42,190 nt of DNA from an uncultured Bifidobacterium sp. (GTDB lineage Bacteria > Actinomycetota > Actinomycetes > Actinomycetales > Bifidobacteriaceae): assembly GCF_945269915.1 (NCBI RefSeq), contig NZ_CALYOY010000020.1, forward strand, positions 1 to 42,190. Reading direction: 5' to 3'. The notes beneath the pieces are model-generated. The model saw only the letters and a program-made list of their open reading frames with translations, was not told the origin of the DNA and searched no databases. The position numbers were made by a program, and so were the translations under genes. Shown piece by piece: positions 28,209 to 36,514 of the stretch; positions within the stretch are counted from its first letter, which is position 1, and each line of letters begins with the position of its first letter.

Positions 28209-29183
28209 CTATTGTGCCCCATGGGCAGGTCTGCTGCCAGTCGGACCATCCGACCTGACCGCCATGAGGTAGCGATCCCGACCGGCAAGGTCCTGCCCGG
28301 TTTCAACCTTCCCGAATCCCTCCTGCCGGGCCAGTCGGCGCAGGGCCTCCCCCTGACTGCAATCATGCTCCATGACCAGGGCTCCCCCTGGGCGGAGCAG
28401 GTCTGCGGACCGTCTGATGATTCCCTGGGGTATCAGGCACCCGTCAGGGGAACCGCCATACAGGGCCATTTCAGGATCCCAATTCCTGACCTCGGGCTGG
28501 GTGGGCATCCGGTCCTGAGGGATGTATGGAGGGTTGCTGATGACCAGGTCGACGCGGCCATTCAACTCGGCAAGGACCTTCCCACTGGTGGCATCGCCGA
28601 GGACCAGCCGGTAAGCGGAACCCTGTTCGACCAGCGTTTCCGACTGTGCATCCACATTCCTCCGGGTCCAGGTGGCCGCCTCCTCCGAGGCCTCCACCGC
28701 CCAGACCCTGGCACCGTGGACCTCGGTGGCCACCGAAAGGCCCACCGCCCCGCTTCCGGCACAGAGATCGACCACCAGGGGGGTCGGCAATCCCCGGTCG
28801 GTCAGCCAATCCAGCCCCGCCTGGACCACGGTCTCGGTCTCCGGCCTGGGAATGAAAACCCCGGGCCCCACGTCCAGGTCGAGCATTCTGAAGGCCGCAT
28901 GGCCAAGGATGTACTGCAATGGCTCACGGTCGGACCGCCTTTGCAGGCAGTCGTGGTAGTCCTGCAAGACCTGGTCGGCCGCTCTGCCCGGGGCCGCGAA
29001 CCGGTCGAGCCCCCATCCGAGCAGGAGTCCCCTGTCCAGGTCGTGCAGGTCGGACCCTGCTGTCTCGGCAAGGAGGACCCGGGCATCATGTTCGGGGGTG
29101 TCCAGGCCCGACCCGCGGAGTACCTGGCGCCCCTCATCCACCAGGAGGTGCAGACCCATACGGTCATTGTCTGCGGAGGTCAC
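28209..29183 (-). CDS. prmC: Peptide chain release factor N5-glutamine methyltransferase
   Basis: Methylates the Gln of the GGQ motif in RF1 and RF2, raising release speed. The 324-residue protein has the REPLQYILG helix, SAM-binding motif I VDLCAGSGAVGLS (138-150) and the glutamine-binding NPPY at 217-220. A C-terminal TGSRPAHGAQ-type tail is beyond the family end. The start is GTG, overlapping the prfA stop codon (GTGA at 29180-29183); translational coupling to prfA is likely. An internal ATG at 29159 is an alternative. Both its substrates, RF1 and RF2, are encoded in this window. Confidence 0.93.
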   Translation of the reverse strand: MTSADNDRMGLHLLVDEGRQVLRGSGLDTPEHDARVLLAETAGSDLHDLDRGLLLGWGLDRFAAPGRAADQVLQDYHDCLQRRSDREPLQYILGHAAFRMLDLDVGPGVFIPRPETETVVQAGLDWLTDRGLPTPLVVDLCAGSGAVGLSVATEVHGARVWAVEASEEAATWTRRNVDAQSETLVEQGSAYRLVLGDATSGKVLAELNGRVDLVISNPPYIPQDRMPTQPEVRNWDPEMALYGGSPDGCLIPQGIIRRSADLLRPGGALVMEHDCSQGEALRRLARQEGFGKVETGQDLAGRDRYLMAVRSDGPTGSRPAHGAQ

Positions 29184-30268
29184 TCCTGGGCAGCCATTCT
29201 CTGGGCCTCGTCGGCCTGGATGTCCGAGTCGATGATGGCCTGCAGGTCCCCGTCCAGCACCTGCTCCAGGTTGTAGGCCTTGTACCCGGTGCGGTGGTCG
29301 ACGATCCTGCTCTCCGGGAAGTTGTAGGTCCTGATCCGCTCGGAACGGTCGAGGGAACGTACCTGCGAATGGCGCATATCGGCGGCCTGGGCGGCCTCCT
29401 CCTCATGCTTCATGGCCAGCAACCGGGACTTGAGCACCCGCAGGGCCGCCTGCCGGTTCTGGATCTGCGACTTCTCGTCCTGCATGGAGACCACGATTCC
29501 CGTGGGGATATGGGTCATGCGAACGGCCGAATAGGTGGTGTTGACCGACTGCCCGCCAGGCCCGGAACTCATGAAGATGTCGATCTTCAGATCCTTGGGG
29601 TCGATCTGGATCTCGTCGTCATCCTCGTCGGCCTCGGGGAAGACGATCACACCCGCCGCCGAGGTCTGTATCCTGCCCTGGGACTCCGTGACGGGAATCC
29701 TCTGGACCCGGTGCACGCCACCCTCATACTTCAGCGAGGCCCACACCCCCTCATCAGGGGACACCTGTCCCCTGGCCCTGATCGCCATCTGGGCGTCCTT
29801 GATCCCGCCCAGTTCGGTACGGTTCTCGCTCATGATCTCGGTGGACCAGCCGCGCTTCTCCGCGTAACGGGTGTACATGCGCATCAGGTCACCGGCGAAG
29901 AGGGCGGCCTCCTCGCCACCGGTGCCGGCCTTGATCTCCATGATGGTGTCGCGGGAATCATCCGGATCCCTGGGAATCAAGGCGGTCCGCAACCGTTCTC
30001 GGGCATCGGGAACCCGTTCGGCCAGCTCCTTGGCCTCCAGGGCGAACTCCTTGTCCTCTGCGGCCATGGCTTGGGCGGCCTCGCAATCCTCGATGAGGCT
30101 GGTGTATCGGCGATAGGCATCGACGATGGGGGCGAGTTCGGCATGGCGGCGACCCAGCTTGCGGATCTGGGCCGGGTCGGATGCCGATTCAGGCTGGCTC
30201 ATCTGGTGTTCCAGGCGCTGGTATTCCTCCAAGGCGACCCTGGCTGCCGGGAACTCTTCCTCACTCAT
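29180..30268 (-). CDS. prfA: Peptide chain release factor 1
   Basis: RF1 reads UAA and UAG. The 362-residue protein has the PVT tripeptide at 192-194 (RIPVTESQGR), which discriminates it from RF2's SPF. It also has the catalytic GGQ at 238-240 (SSGPGGQSVN). It has a helical N-terminal domain as in the family. Upstream is rpmE, separated by a strong terminator, so prfA may depend on read-through or on a promoter within the gap. Confidence 0.97.
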   Translation of the reverse strand: MSEEEFPAARVALEEYQRLEHQMSQPESASDPAQIRKLGRRHAELAPIVDAYRRYTSLIEDCEAAQAMAAEDKEFALEAKELAERVPDARERLRTALIPRDPDDSRDTIMEIKAGTGGEEAALFAGDLMRMYTRYAEKRGWSTEIMSENRTELGGIKDAQMAIRARGQVSPDEGVWASLKYEGGVHRVQRIPVTESQGRIQTSAAGVIVFPEADEDDDEIQIDPKDLKIDIFMSSGPGGQSVNTTYSAVRMTHIPTGIVVSMQDEKSQIQNRQAALRVLKSRLLAMKHEEEAAQAADMRHSQVRSLDRSERIRTYNFPESRIVDHRTGYKAYNLEQVLDGDLQAIIDSDIQADEAQRMAAQE

Positions 30269-30300
30269 CGAATCTCGCCCTCTCTGGCCGATTTACATAG

Positions 30301-30356
30301 AAAAAACGCCAGTTCCGAACCGGGCATAGCAGACGACCCGGGTCGGGACTGGCGTT
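30301..30356 (-). terminator. Rho-independent terminator after rpmE
   Basis: AACGCCAGT at 30305-30313 pairs with ACTGGCGTT at 30348-30356 and continues as a long GC stem. On the minus strand the stem runs into a TTTTTT tract (rc of 30301-30306). This is the clearest intrinsic terminator of the window. Confidence 0.92.
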
Positions 30357-30362
30357 GAAATG

Positions 30363-30575
30363 CTACTTGTTCTTCTTGCCGTAACGGGCTTCGAACCGTG
30401 CCACACGCCCACCGGTGTCGAGAATCTTCTGCTTGCCGGTGTAGAAGGGGTGGCAGTGCGAGCAGACATCAACCGTCATATGATCGCCGGGGGCGGTCGA
30501 ACGGGTGATGAAGGTGTTGCCGCACGAGCACGTGACCTCTACGGGATGATAATCAGGATGAATTCCCTGCTTCAT
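30363..30575 (-). CDS. rpmE: 50S ribosomal protein L31, zinc-binding type
   Basis: A 70-residue ribosomal protein that bridges the 50S and 30S subunits. Cys16, Cys18, Cys38 and Cys41 (VTCSCGN and [12 protein letters not shown]) form the zinc site, so this is the C+ RpmE form, whose cysteine-free paralogue replaces it when zinc is scarce in many bacteria. The [19 protein letters not shown] end is typical. AGGAG lies 6 nt before the ATG. Confidence 0.97.
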   Translation of the reverse strand: MKQGIHPDYHPVEVTCSCGNTFITRSTAPGDHMTVDVCSHCHPFYTGKQKILDTGGRVARFEARYGKKNK

Positions 30576-30646
30576 GATGAACTCCTAGGAGACAAACGGC
30601 ACCGGGTCGCCAACCCCTGTGGCCAGCGTGAACCGGAACCGCGATT

Positions 30647-30734
30647 ATTGTAGCTCACTCTCGGGAGAACCGCCCCGATTGCGCCACGCGCCGAATGGAT
30701 TTGCCCCGGAATTCTCGCATTCCAAGCCTATAAT
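30647..30734. promoter_or_regulatory. Divergent promoter region, rpmE and acetoin reductase
   Basis: On the minus strand, TACAAT (rc of 30647-30652) is a good -10 for rpmE. On the plus strand, TATAAT at 30729-30734 is a perfect -10 about 50 nt before the acetoin reductase ATG. Neither has a clear -35 at 16-18 bp. Confidence 0.5.
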
Positions 30735-30754
30735 CAAACCACCAGGCCATATGA

Positions 30755-31558
<804 letters not shown>

Positions 31559-31593
31559 TGCCCTGGGCTCCTTGCCCACTGGCCCTTGAACAC

Positions 31594-31639
31594 GAGGACC
31601 CCCGCCGGTTGGGCGTGAACCCAATCGGCGGGGGTCCTC
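31594..31639. terminator. Bidirectional hairpin between convergent genes
   Basis: A ~20-bp stem with one mismatch, GAGGACCCCCGCCG (31594 on) against CGGCGGGGGTCCTC (ending 31639), has a 6-nt loop and lies between the acetoin reductase and the C-S lyase gene stops. There is no U-tract on either side. Confidence 0.7.
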
Positions 31640-31653
31640 ATCGACTCTGGCAC

Positions 31654-32865
31654 TCAGGCGTTGAAGACGTACTTGTCCAGACGGTCCATGGCCTCCTTGA
31701 CCCGACTCAGGGGCAGGGCCAGGTTCATGCGGATGGCGCACGGCGCCTTGAACTGTCGTCCGTCCTGAACGGCCACGCCGACATCCCAGGCACGCTTTTC
31801 CAGCTGATCCAGGGTGAGGTTATGGTTCCTGCACCAGTCCGTGCAATCAAGGAAGAGCATGTAGGTGCCCTGGGGCTTGGAGACATCGACCCCGTCGAAA
31901 TGCCGGTCGATGTAGTCGCAGGCATAGTCCACGTTCCCGGTCAGGACCTGACGGAGTTCATCCACCCACTCCTGTCCCTCCGGCTTGTAGGCCCCGATCA
32001 GGGCATGCATGGACAGGACGTTCATGTCGTTGTAGTGGGCCTTGGAGCCCTTGGCCACGATCCGGTCGCGCAGATACCTGCTGTAGATGATGTGGTAGGA
32101 GCCAACCAGCCCGGCCAGGTTGAAGGTCTTGCTGGGCGCATAGAAGGCGGCCGTCCTGTTGCGGGCGTCATCGCTGACCGACTGGGTGGGGGTGTGCTTG
32201 TTGCCCGCCAGGATCAGATCGGACCAGATCTCGTCGGAGATGACCACGCATTCGTTCTCCTTGTAGACCTCCATGGCCTTCTCGACCTCCCACTTCTCCC
32301 AGACACGGCCACAGGGGTTGTGGGGGTTGCAGAAGACCGCCACATGGATGTTGTTCTCCTTGAGCTTGCGGTCCATGTCCTCGAAGTCCATCCTCCAGAC
32401 ACCCTGCTCGTCCTTCTTCAGCGGGCTGTGCACAATGTGGTAGCCGTTGTTCTCGATGCACATCGTAAAACCGACGTAGGTGGGGCTGTGAAGCAATACC
32501 GCATCGCCTGGAGCAGCAAAAGCCGTCAAGGTGGAGACGACCCCTCCCAGGACCCCGTTCTCATAACCGATGTCCACGGGTGTCAGTCCCTCCACACCAT
32601 TGCGGGTGCGCTGCCAGTTGATGATGGCATCGTAGTACTCGTCAGTAGGGCTGAAGTAGCCGAATGCCGGGTGCTTGGCGCGCTCGATGATGGCCTCGGG
32701 AATGGTAGGCACCGTCGGGAAGTTCATATCCGCCACCCACATGGGGATGACATCGAATCCCTCCTTGGGAGGGTCGGGCGCGAACCCTGGGTTGGCGCCC
32801 AAACCGTCAACCGCGATGGCATCCTTGCCATGCCTATCCATGATGGACGTAAAATCGTAGGTCAT
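31654..32865 (-). CDS. PLP-dependent aminotransferase / cystathionine beta-lyase (PatB/MalY type)
   Basis: A 403-residue fold-type I PLP enzyme. The lysine that binds PLP is Lys246 (APSKTFNLAG), with CNPHNPCGRVW at 179-189, the SDEIWSD segment holding Asp211, and Y130 (SPTYVGF) stacking on the ring. The N-terminus (IPMWVADMNFPTVPTIPEAI) is characteristic of the MalY/PatB group. Members of that group are mostly C-S lyases that split cystathionine or cysteine conjugates. AAAGGA stands before the ATG. It follows the amino-acid permease on the same strand with 74 bp between, so the two are probably co-transcribed and may handle an imported sulfur amino acid. Confidence 0.9.
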   Translation of the reverse strand: MTYDFTSIMDRHGKDAIAVDGLGANPGFAPDPPKEGFDVIPMWVADMNFPTVPTIPEAIIERAKHPAFGYFSPTDEYYDAIINWQRTRNGVEGLTPVDIGYENGVLGGVVSTLTAFAAPGDAVLLHSPTYVGFTMCIENNGYHIVHSPLKKDEQGVWRMDFEDMDRKLKENNIHVAVFCNPHNPCGRVWEKWEVEKAMEVYKENECVVISDEIWSDLILAGNKHTPTQSVSDDARNRTAAFYAPSKTFNLAGLVGSYHIIYSRYLRDRIVAKGSKAHYNDMNVLSMHALIGAYKPEGQEWVDELRQVLTGNVDYACDYIDRHFDGVDVSKPQGTYMLFLDCTDWCRNHNLTLDQLEKRAWDVGVAVQDGRQFKAPCAIRMNLALPLSRVKEAMDRLDKYVFNA

Positions 32866-32939
32866 TGTGTTCCTTTCTCAATCCTGACCGGGCGAGCCGG
32901 CCGACTGCAACAATTCACCAGCGGACCATGGCGATGCGT

Positions 32940-34445
32940 TCAGGAATCCGCATTGGACGCATCACCCTCGTCTGAAAGTGTATCCTTCAAGGCGTCCTCG
33001 CCGTTGACCGGTGTCGAATTCCCCGAGTCTCCACCAGAGACCGGTTCCGTCTTCCCCCCGTTTCTTCTGCGTTGGAGAACGAAAAGCACAGCAAGAAGAA
33101 TCATCCAAGGAATTGTCACCAGATAGCTGATTCTGTACTCGGGCATGATGGCCATCATGACCATGATCAGCATCATGAAGGCGAGCGCATAGAAATTGCT
33201 GAAGGGATAGAGCGGGAGCTTGAAGGTCAGCTCGTTCTCCTTACCCTCCCGACGTTTGATGCCGCGGAAACGATATTCACTCACCAGCTCGGCCACCCAG
33301 CTGAAGACCAGCATAAAGACCGTAATCGAAGAGAAGAGGGCGAAGGCCCGCTCAGGCAGGACGGCCATGAGGGCAATGCCCAGGAGCTGCATGAGTACAA
33401 CCGTCAGCACACTGACATAAGGGATCTTCTTCTTCGACACTCTTGACAGAATCGAAGGAGCGCTGCCTTGGAGGGAGAGGTTGTAAAGCTGACGACTGTA
33501 TATGAATATGCCGCTGCTTACTGCACTCAAGGAGGCGGTGATGATGACGAAGTTGATGATGGAGGCCGCGGCAGGAATGCCCAGTGACGCGAAGACACGG
33601 ACAAAAGGAGACCCCACGCCCTTCATCCTGTCCCAGGGCCACATGCACAGAATCACGAAGGTGGACCCGAGGTAGAAGAGGATGATGCTCCAGAACACCC
33701 CATTGACGGCACGGGGCATGGTCTTCTTGACATCCTTGGCCTCACCTGCCGTGTAAGCCACCGATTCCGAACCGCCGAAAGCGAAGGCCACCATGACGAC
33801 GGAGAACAGGAGCCCCGTCAGGCCGTTGGGCATGAAGCCATCGACCGTCAGGTTCCTGAACATGACGGGATCGCCTCCGTTGCCGATACCGGTGAAGATG
33901 ATGATCAGACCACCGACGACCATGACGAGAATGGTGACCACCTTCACGGCAGAGAGCCAGAACTGTGACTCACCATAGAAGCTGACGGATATCAGGTTGA
34001 TGACGGCCATCAGCACCATGCCGATCAAGCCGCTCGCCCATATGGGGAAGGAGGGGAACCAGAACTGAACGTACTTGCCCAGTGCCGTGAACTCCGCTCC
34101 TGACCCGGCCACACAACCGAGCAGGCTGGTCCAACCGATGGCATACCCGACGAATGGATGTATGTACCGGCTGGCATAGGACACGGTCGCACCCGATACG
34201 GGTTCGGCAGTAGCCATTTCCCCGACCGCCCGGCAAACGACGAAAATGGCTGCACCGGCCAGTGCATATGCCAGTAGGACGGATGGACCCGCATAGGATA
34301 TTGCGCCGGAGGATCCGTAAAACAGGCCGACACCAATGGCCCCACCGATGGCCATCATCCCCATCTGCCGGGTGTTGAGGCTACGGTTCAGGTCCTCTTC
34401 CTCATATTTCTCCGACGGACTGGACAATGAATCAAACGTACTCAC
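32940..34445 (-). CDS. Amino-acid permease, APC superfamily
   Basis: A 501-residue secondary transporter with 12 predicted membrane helices. The family features are the N-terminal MAIGGAIGVGLFYGSSGAI helix, FAFGGSESVAYTAGEAKD in the middle and a charged C-terminal tail. It is closest to GABA/lysine/arginine-type permeases (AAT family), but the substrate is not readable. The start is GTG with GAGGAGG 7 nt upstream. The gene is divergent from a YheO/DauR-like regulator across an AT-rich gap and is followed by the C-S lyase gene. Confidence 0.9.
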   Translation of the reverse strand: MSTFDSLSSPSEKYEEEDLNRSLNTRQMGMMAIGGAIGVGLFYGSSGAISYAGPSVLLAYALAGAAIFVVCRAVGEMATAEPVSGATVSYASRYIHPFVGYAIGWTSLLGCVAGSGAEFTALGKYVQFWFPSFPIWASGLIGMVLMAVINLISVSFYGESQFWLSAVKVVTILVMVVGGLIIIFTGIGNGGDPVMFRNLTVDGFMPNGLTGLLFSVVMVAFAFGGSESVAYTAGEAKDVKKTMPRAVNGVFWSIILFYLGSTFVILCMWPWDRMKGVGSPFVRVFASLGIPAAASIINFVIITASLSAVSSGIFIYSRQLYNLSLQGSAPSILSRVSKKKIPYVSVLTVVLMQLLGIALMAVLPERAFALFSSITVFMLVFSWVAELVSEYRFRGIKRREGKENELTFKLPLYPFSNFYALAFMMLIMVMMAIMPEYRISYLVTIPWMILLAVLFVLQRRRNGGKTEPVSGGDSGNSTPVNGEDALKDTLSDEGDASNADS

Positions 34446-34605
34446 TGGGACACCTCCTCTTTGAGCTGTTTGTAGTTATTTTATCACAACAATAATATTT
34501 TGTCTTCTTAATGATAGATTTTTTTGCATTGTGCTAGTATTTCCTGTACATACCGTTCCTGTTTCCAATCAATCGGCACCTGCCGTCGGCGGGAAGGAGT
34601 GCAGA
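34446..34605. promoter_or_regulatory. Divergent promoter/operator region, permease and YheO-like regulator
   Basis: This 160-bp gap is very AT-rich compared with the rest of the window. On the minus strand TAAAAT with AAGACA 18 bp upstream is a candidate promoter for the permease. An imperfect palindrome ACAAnA...TnTTGT at 34486-34503 overlaps it. On the plus strand TTGCAT (34524) with TACATA (34547) is a weak promoter for the regulator. The regulator may bind here; unproven. Confidence 0.45.
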
Positions 34606-35427
34606 ATGGGCGACGCTGATACCATCTCCCCAGCCTTGCGGCCTTTCGTCCCCTTGGTTGATTTTCTTGGGGAGCTATTGGGACATGACACCGAGGTCGT
34701 CCTGCAGGATGTCCAGGACTTCTCGCACTCAGTGGTCGCCATAGCCAACGGACATGTCAGCGGACGCAGCGTGGGCAGTCCTGCCACCGATCTGGTGCTG
34801 AGGATCTGGCAGAACCATGAGTTCGACCACCGGAACTATCTGGTCCACTATGCCGGGTACACCCGTGAAGGCCGACCCATTGTTTCTTCCACATTCTTCC
34901 TGAGGAACACTCAGGACCAGGTCATCGGTTTCCTGTGCATCAACTTCGACAATTCCATATTCAAGGAGACCAGCAAGGCCCTGCGCACAGCCAGCGACTA
35001 TCTGGATTCCATCAGCGCCAGCGGAACCCCCTTCCCCACGCACCGGGCGGATCAGAACCCTTCCGGCCGGGACAATACCGATGTGGATCGGCATGGTGCT
35101 GAACAACTCCACACCCCTACGGGTCAACAGCCGGTGGTCACCGACGGAACGCAGGAAATACTGTCGGTCAACGCAGAGGACCTCACCAAGCAACACATCC
35201 AGACCTTTGTCAAGGAACGCGGGGTCCAGCCCGAGCGAATGAACAAGTCGGAACGATTGAAGATGATCGCCGACCTTGACGAGTCCGGCGTCTTCCTGAT
35301 CAAAGGAGCCGTCGACACGGTGGCGGGCGCCCTCGGCATCTCCTCTCCGACCGTGTACCGATACCTGCACTCGGTCAGGAAGGGTGAAGAGGAAACGCCC
35401 GAGCAAGTCGCCGAAAGCGGCAAGTAG
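34606..35427 (+). CDS. YheO/DauR-like PAS-HTH transcriptional regulator
   Basis: A 273-residue regulator. Residues ~8-125 form a YheO-type PAS-like sensor (PLVDFLGELLGHDTEVVLQD, GHVSGRSVGSPATDLVL, IGFLCINFDNS). Residues ~140-185 are a polar linker of low complexity, and ~215-258 carry a C-terminal HTH with a GALGISSPTVYRYLHSV recognition helix. DauR of this family controls D-arginine catabolism in Pseudomonas. The ATG at 34606 has GGAAGGAG about 6 nt upstream. Its position divergent from an amino-acid permease and a PLP C-S lyase suggests it controls that pair in response to an amino acid; this is inference from context. Confidence 0.88.
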   Translation: MGDADTISPALRPFVPLVDFLGELLGHDTEVVLQDVQDFSHSVVAIANGHVSGRSVGSPATDLVLRIWQNHEFDHRNYLVHYAGYTREGRPIVSSTFFLRNTQDQVIGFLCINFDNSIFKETSKALRTASDYLDSISASGTPFPTHRADQNPSGRDNTDVDRHGAEQLHTPTGQQPVVTDGTQEILSVNAEDLTKQHIQTFVKERGVQPERMNKSERLKMIADLDESGVFLIKGAVDTVAGALGISSPTVYRYLHSVRKGEEETPEQVAESGK

Positions 35428-35477
35428 GGCCGCCTTGACAAGTTGCGGCGACACGCGGCCCAACCCTAACGAGACCG

Positions 35478-35505
35478 TTGACAGCAAGGTTGACGGGTGT
35501 ATGCT
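35478..35505 (+). promoter_or_regulatory. Promoter of the 35.5-35.9 kb RNA
   Basis: A perfect -35 TTGACA at 35478-35483, then 16 bp, then TATGCT at 35500-35505 (four of six matches to TATAAT). Transcription would start near 35512, with the first base in a small TAGAG/CTCTA hairpin. A second TTGACG occurs at 35490-35495. Confidence 0.65.
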
Positions 35506-35511
35506 ATCCAG

Positions 35512-35905
35512 TAGAGGTTATCTCTATACGGGGGAAACGTATATACGATAATTCGTTGAGGTTCTGATGATGAACCTCGGTATGGAGAGCATAATGCGTG
35601 GGTTCCCCCTGACAACGACTTCGATTCGTTATTCCATTCCGATTACGTTCTGGCCTTCCCGGCATCATTCCTGTCTGAACACGTAATCCGACGCTTCTTG
35701 GCCATTGGCCAATCTCCGAACCTTGCCCAGACCCGTCCGTATGGCAGCCGCCGGCCGGGGTGCAGGCAGAGGTCCGATTAAAAAACGCGCCTAGCTCTTT
35801 TCCCCCGGCTGCCATGCATATCGCCCCCTAGGGAGTGGTACATAGCATGGTGCTAGAGCTAGGCTGCGAAAGGACGGGCCCGAGCAGTTCGGGCCCGTCC
35901 TTCTT
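35512..35905 (+). ncRNA. Candidate large structured non-coding RNA with two pseudoknots
   Basis: Between a promoter and a terminator are ~390 nt with no convincing gene and at least ten helices, all read directly from perfect or near-perfect complements. 5' domain: 35521-35529 pairs with 35580-35588 (one G-U), and 35530-35536 with 35603-35609. The two are interleaved, which gives an H-type pseudoknot. Hairpins 35545-35556 and 35558-35578 lie inside. Middle: hairpins 35614-35630, 35641-35648 with 35681-35688, and 35698-35712. 3' domain: 35741-35750 with 35806-35815 (10 bp) interleaved with 35789-35798 and 35855-35864 (10 bp), a second pseudoknot. A terminator follows. I recognise no tmRNA, RNase P, SRP or 6S signature. 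Function unknown; it lies between the YheO-like regulator and the VOC/MerR genes. It may belong to a described class (raiA, GOLLD, ROOL, 6C and others), which a covariance search would settle. Confidence 0.7.
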
Positions 35906-35907
35906 AT
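35870..35907. terminator. Strong hairpin terminator at the RNA end
   Basis: AAGGACGGGCCCGA (35870-35883) pairs with TCGGGCCCGTCCTT (35889-35902), a 14-bp stem with a 5-nt loop, followed by CTTAT on the plus strand. On the minus strand it follows the VOC stop codon directly, so it can serve both sides. Confidence 0.85.
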
Positions 35908-35910
35908 AGC

Positions 35911-36459
35911 CTAGCAAGAACCACCAGTCTCCGGGACCCCCTCCCCATACATACCCCGGCCGAGCACCTGCAGGTAGCGACGGGCCTGATCCTGATCAGC
36001 CGGAAGGGCTGCGGTCAGGGTCACCTTCAGCCCCTCCGGAGTCCGTATAGCAGCCTCCAGGGAATTCCAGGGAACCCTCCGGGGCTTCCTGGTTGACCCG
36101 GGCAGTAACCGTTCGCAGGCTTCGACCATCCCTCCGATCTGATCCCTCGTCACGGCGATGCTCAGTTTGCCGATCGAATCAGCAGGCACCGTTCCTGGTT
36201 TACGGACCAGCAGTACATCCTGAAAGGCCCACCGCCGCAGATGCGTCATGGTGCCCGGCATGGTGTAGATGACGCCAAAGCCCAATCCCCGGGTCCAGAA
36301 ATCCACCGAATCCTCAAGGTCATTGCTGGGCAGGGTCATGAACAAGGGCATCGCGTATATGCCCTCATACGGCTCGTCAGGCAGGTCGCCGGAACCAGGT
36401 GCCGGAACCGGGCTGACCTCCGCCGCATCGAAATGACCTCCTCGTTTCCTTGTATTCAT
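35911..36459 (-). CDS. VOC (glyoxalase/bleomycin-resistance) family protein
   Basis: A 182-residue single-module VOC protein. The N-terminus is Arg/Gly/Asp-rich, then the fold begins MPLFMTLPSNDLEDSVDFWTRGLGFGVIYTMPG and ends with a strand that fits the paired βαβββ unit (AIRTPEGLKVTLTAAL). Metal ligands typical of glyoxalase I are not evident, so binding or sequestration of a compound is as likely as catalysis. The ATG at 36459 has AAAGGT about 7 nt before it and lies 55 bp past the MerR stop, so it is probably co-transcribed with that regulator and is its effector gene. Confidence 0.8.
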   Translation of the reverse strand: MNTRKRGGHFDAAEVSPVPAPGSGDLPDEPYEGIYAMPLFMTLPSNDLEDSVDFWTRGLGFGVIYTMPGTMTHLRRWAFQDVLLVRKPGTVPADSIGKLSIAVTRDQIGGMVEACERLLPGSTRKPRRVPWNSLEAAIRTPEGLKVTLTAALPADQDQARRYLQVLGRGMYGEGVPETGGSC

Positions 36460-36514
36460 GCGAGGACCTTTCTTTCGTCCATTCCGGGCCGGGGTTTCCC
36501 CTTGCCCCTCTCTC

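Noticed and set aside
35826-35842. T-box-like GGGAGTGGTACA string
   Set aside because: It departs from the AGGGTGGNACCGCG consensus and no plus-strand aminoacyl or amino-acid gene follows.
35512-35905. tmRNA or RNase P RNA
   Set aside because: No tRNA-like ends with a T-loop or CCA, no tag frame, and none of the conserved RNase P blocks; size alone fits.
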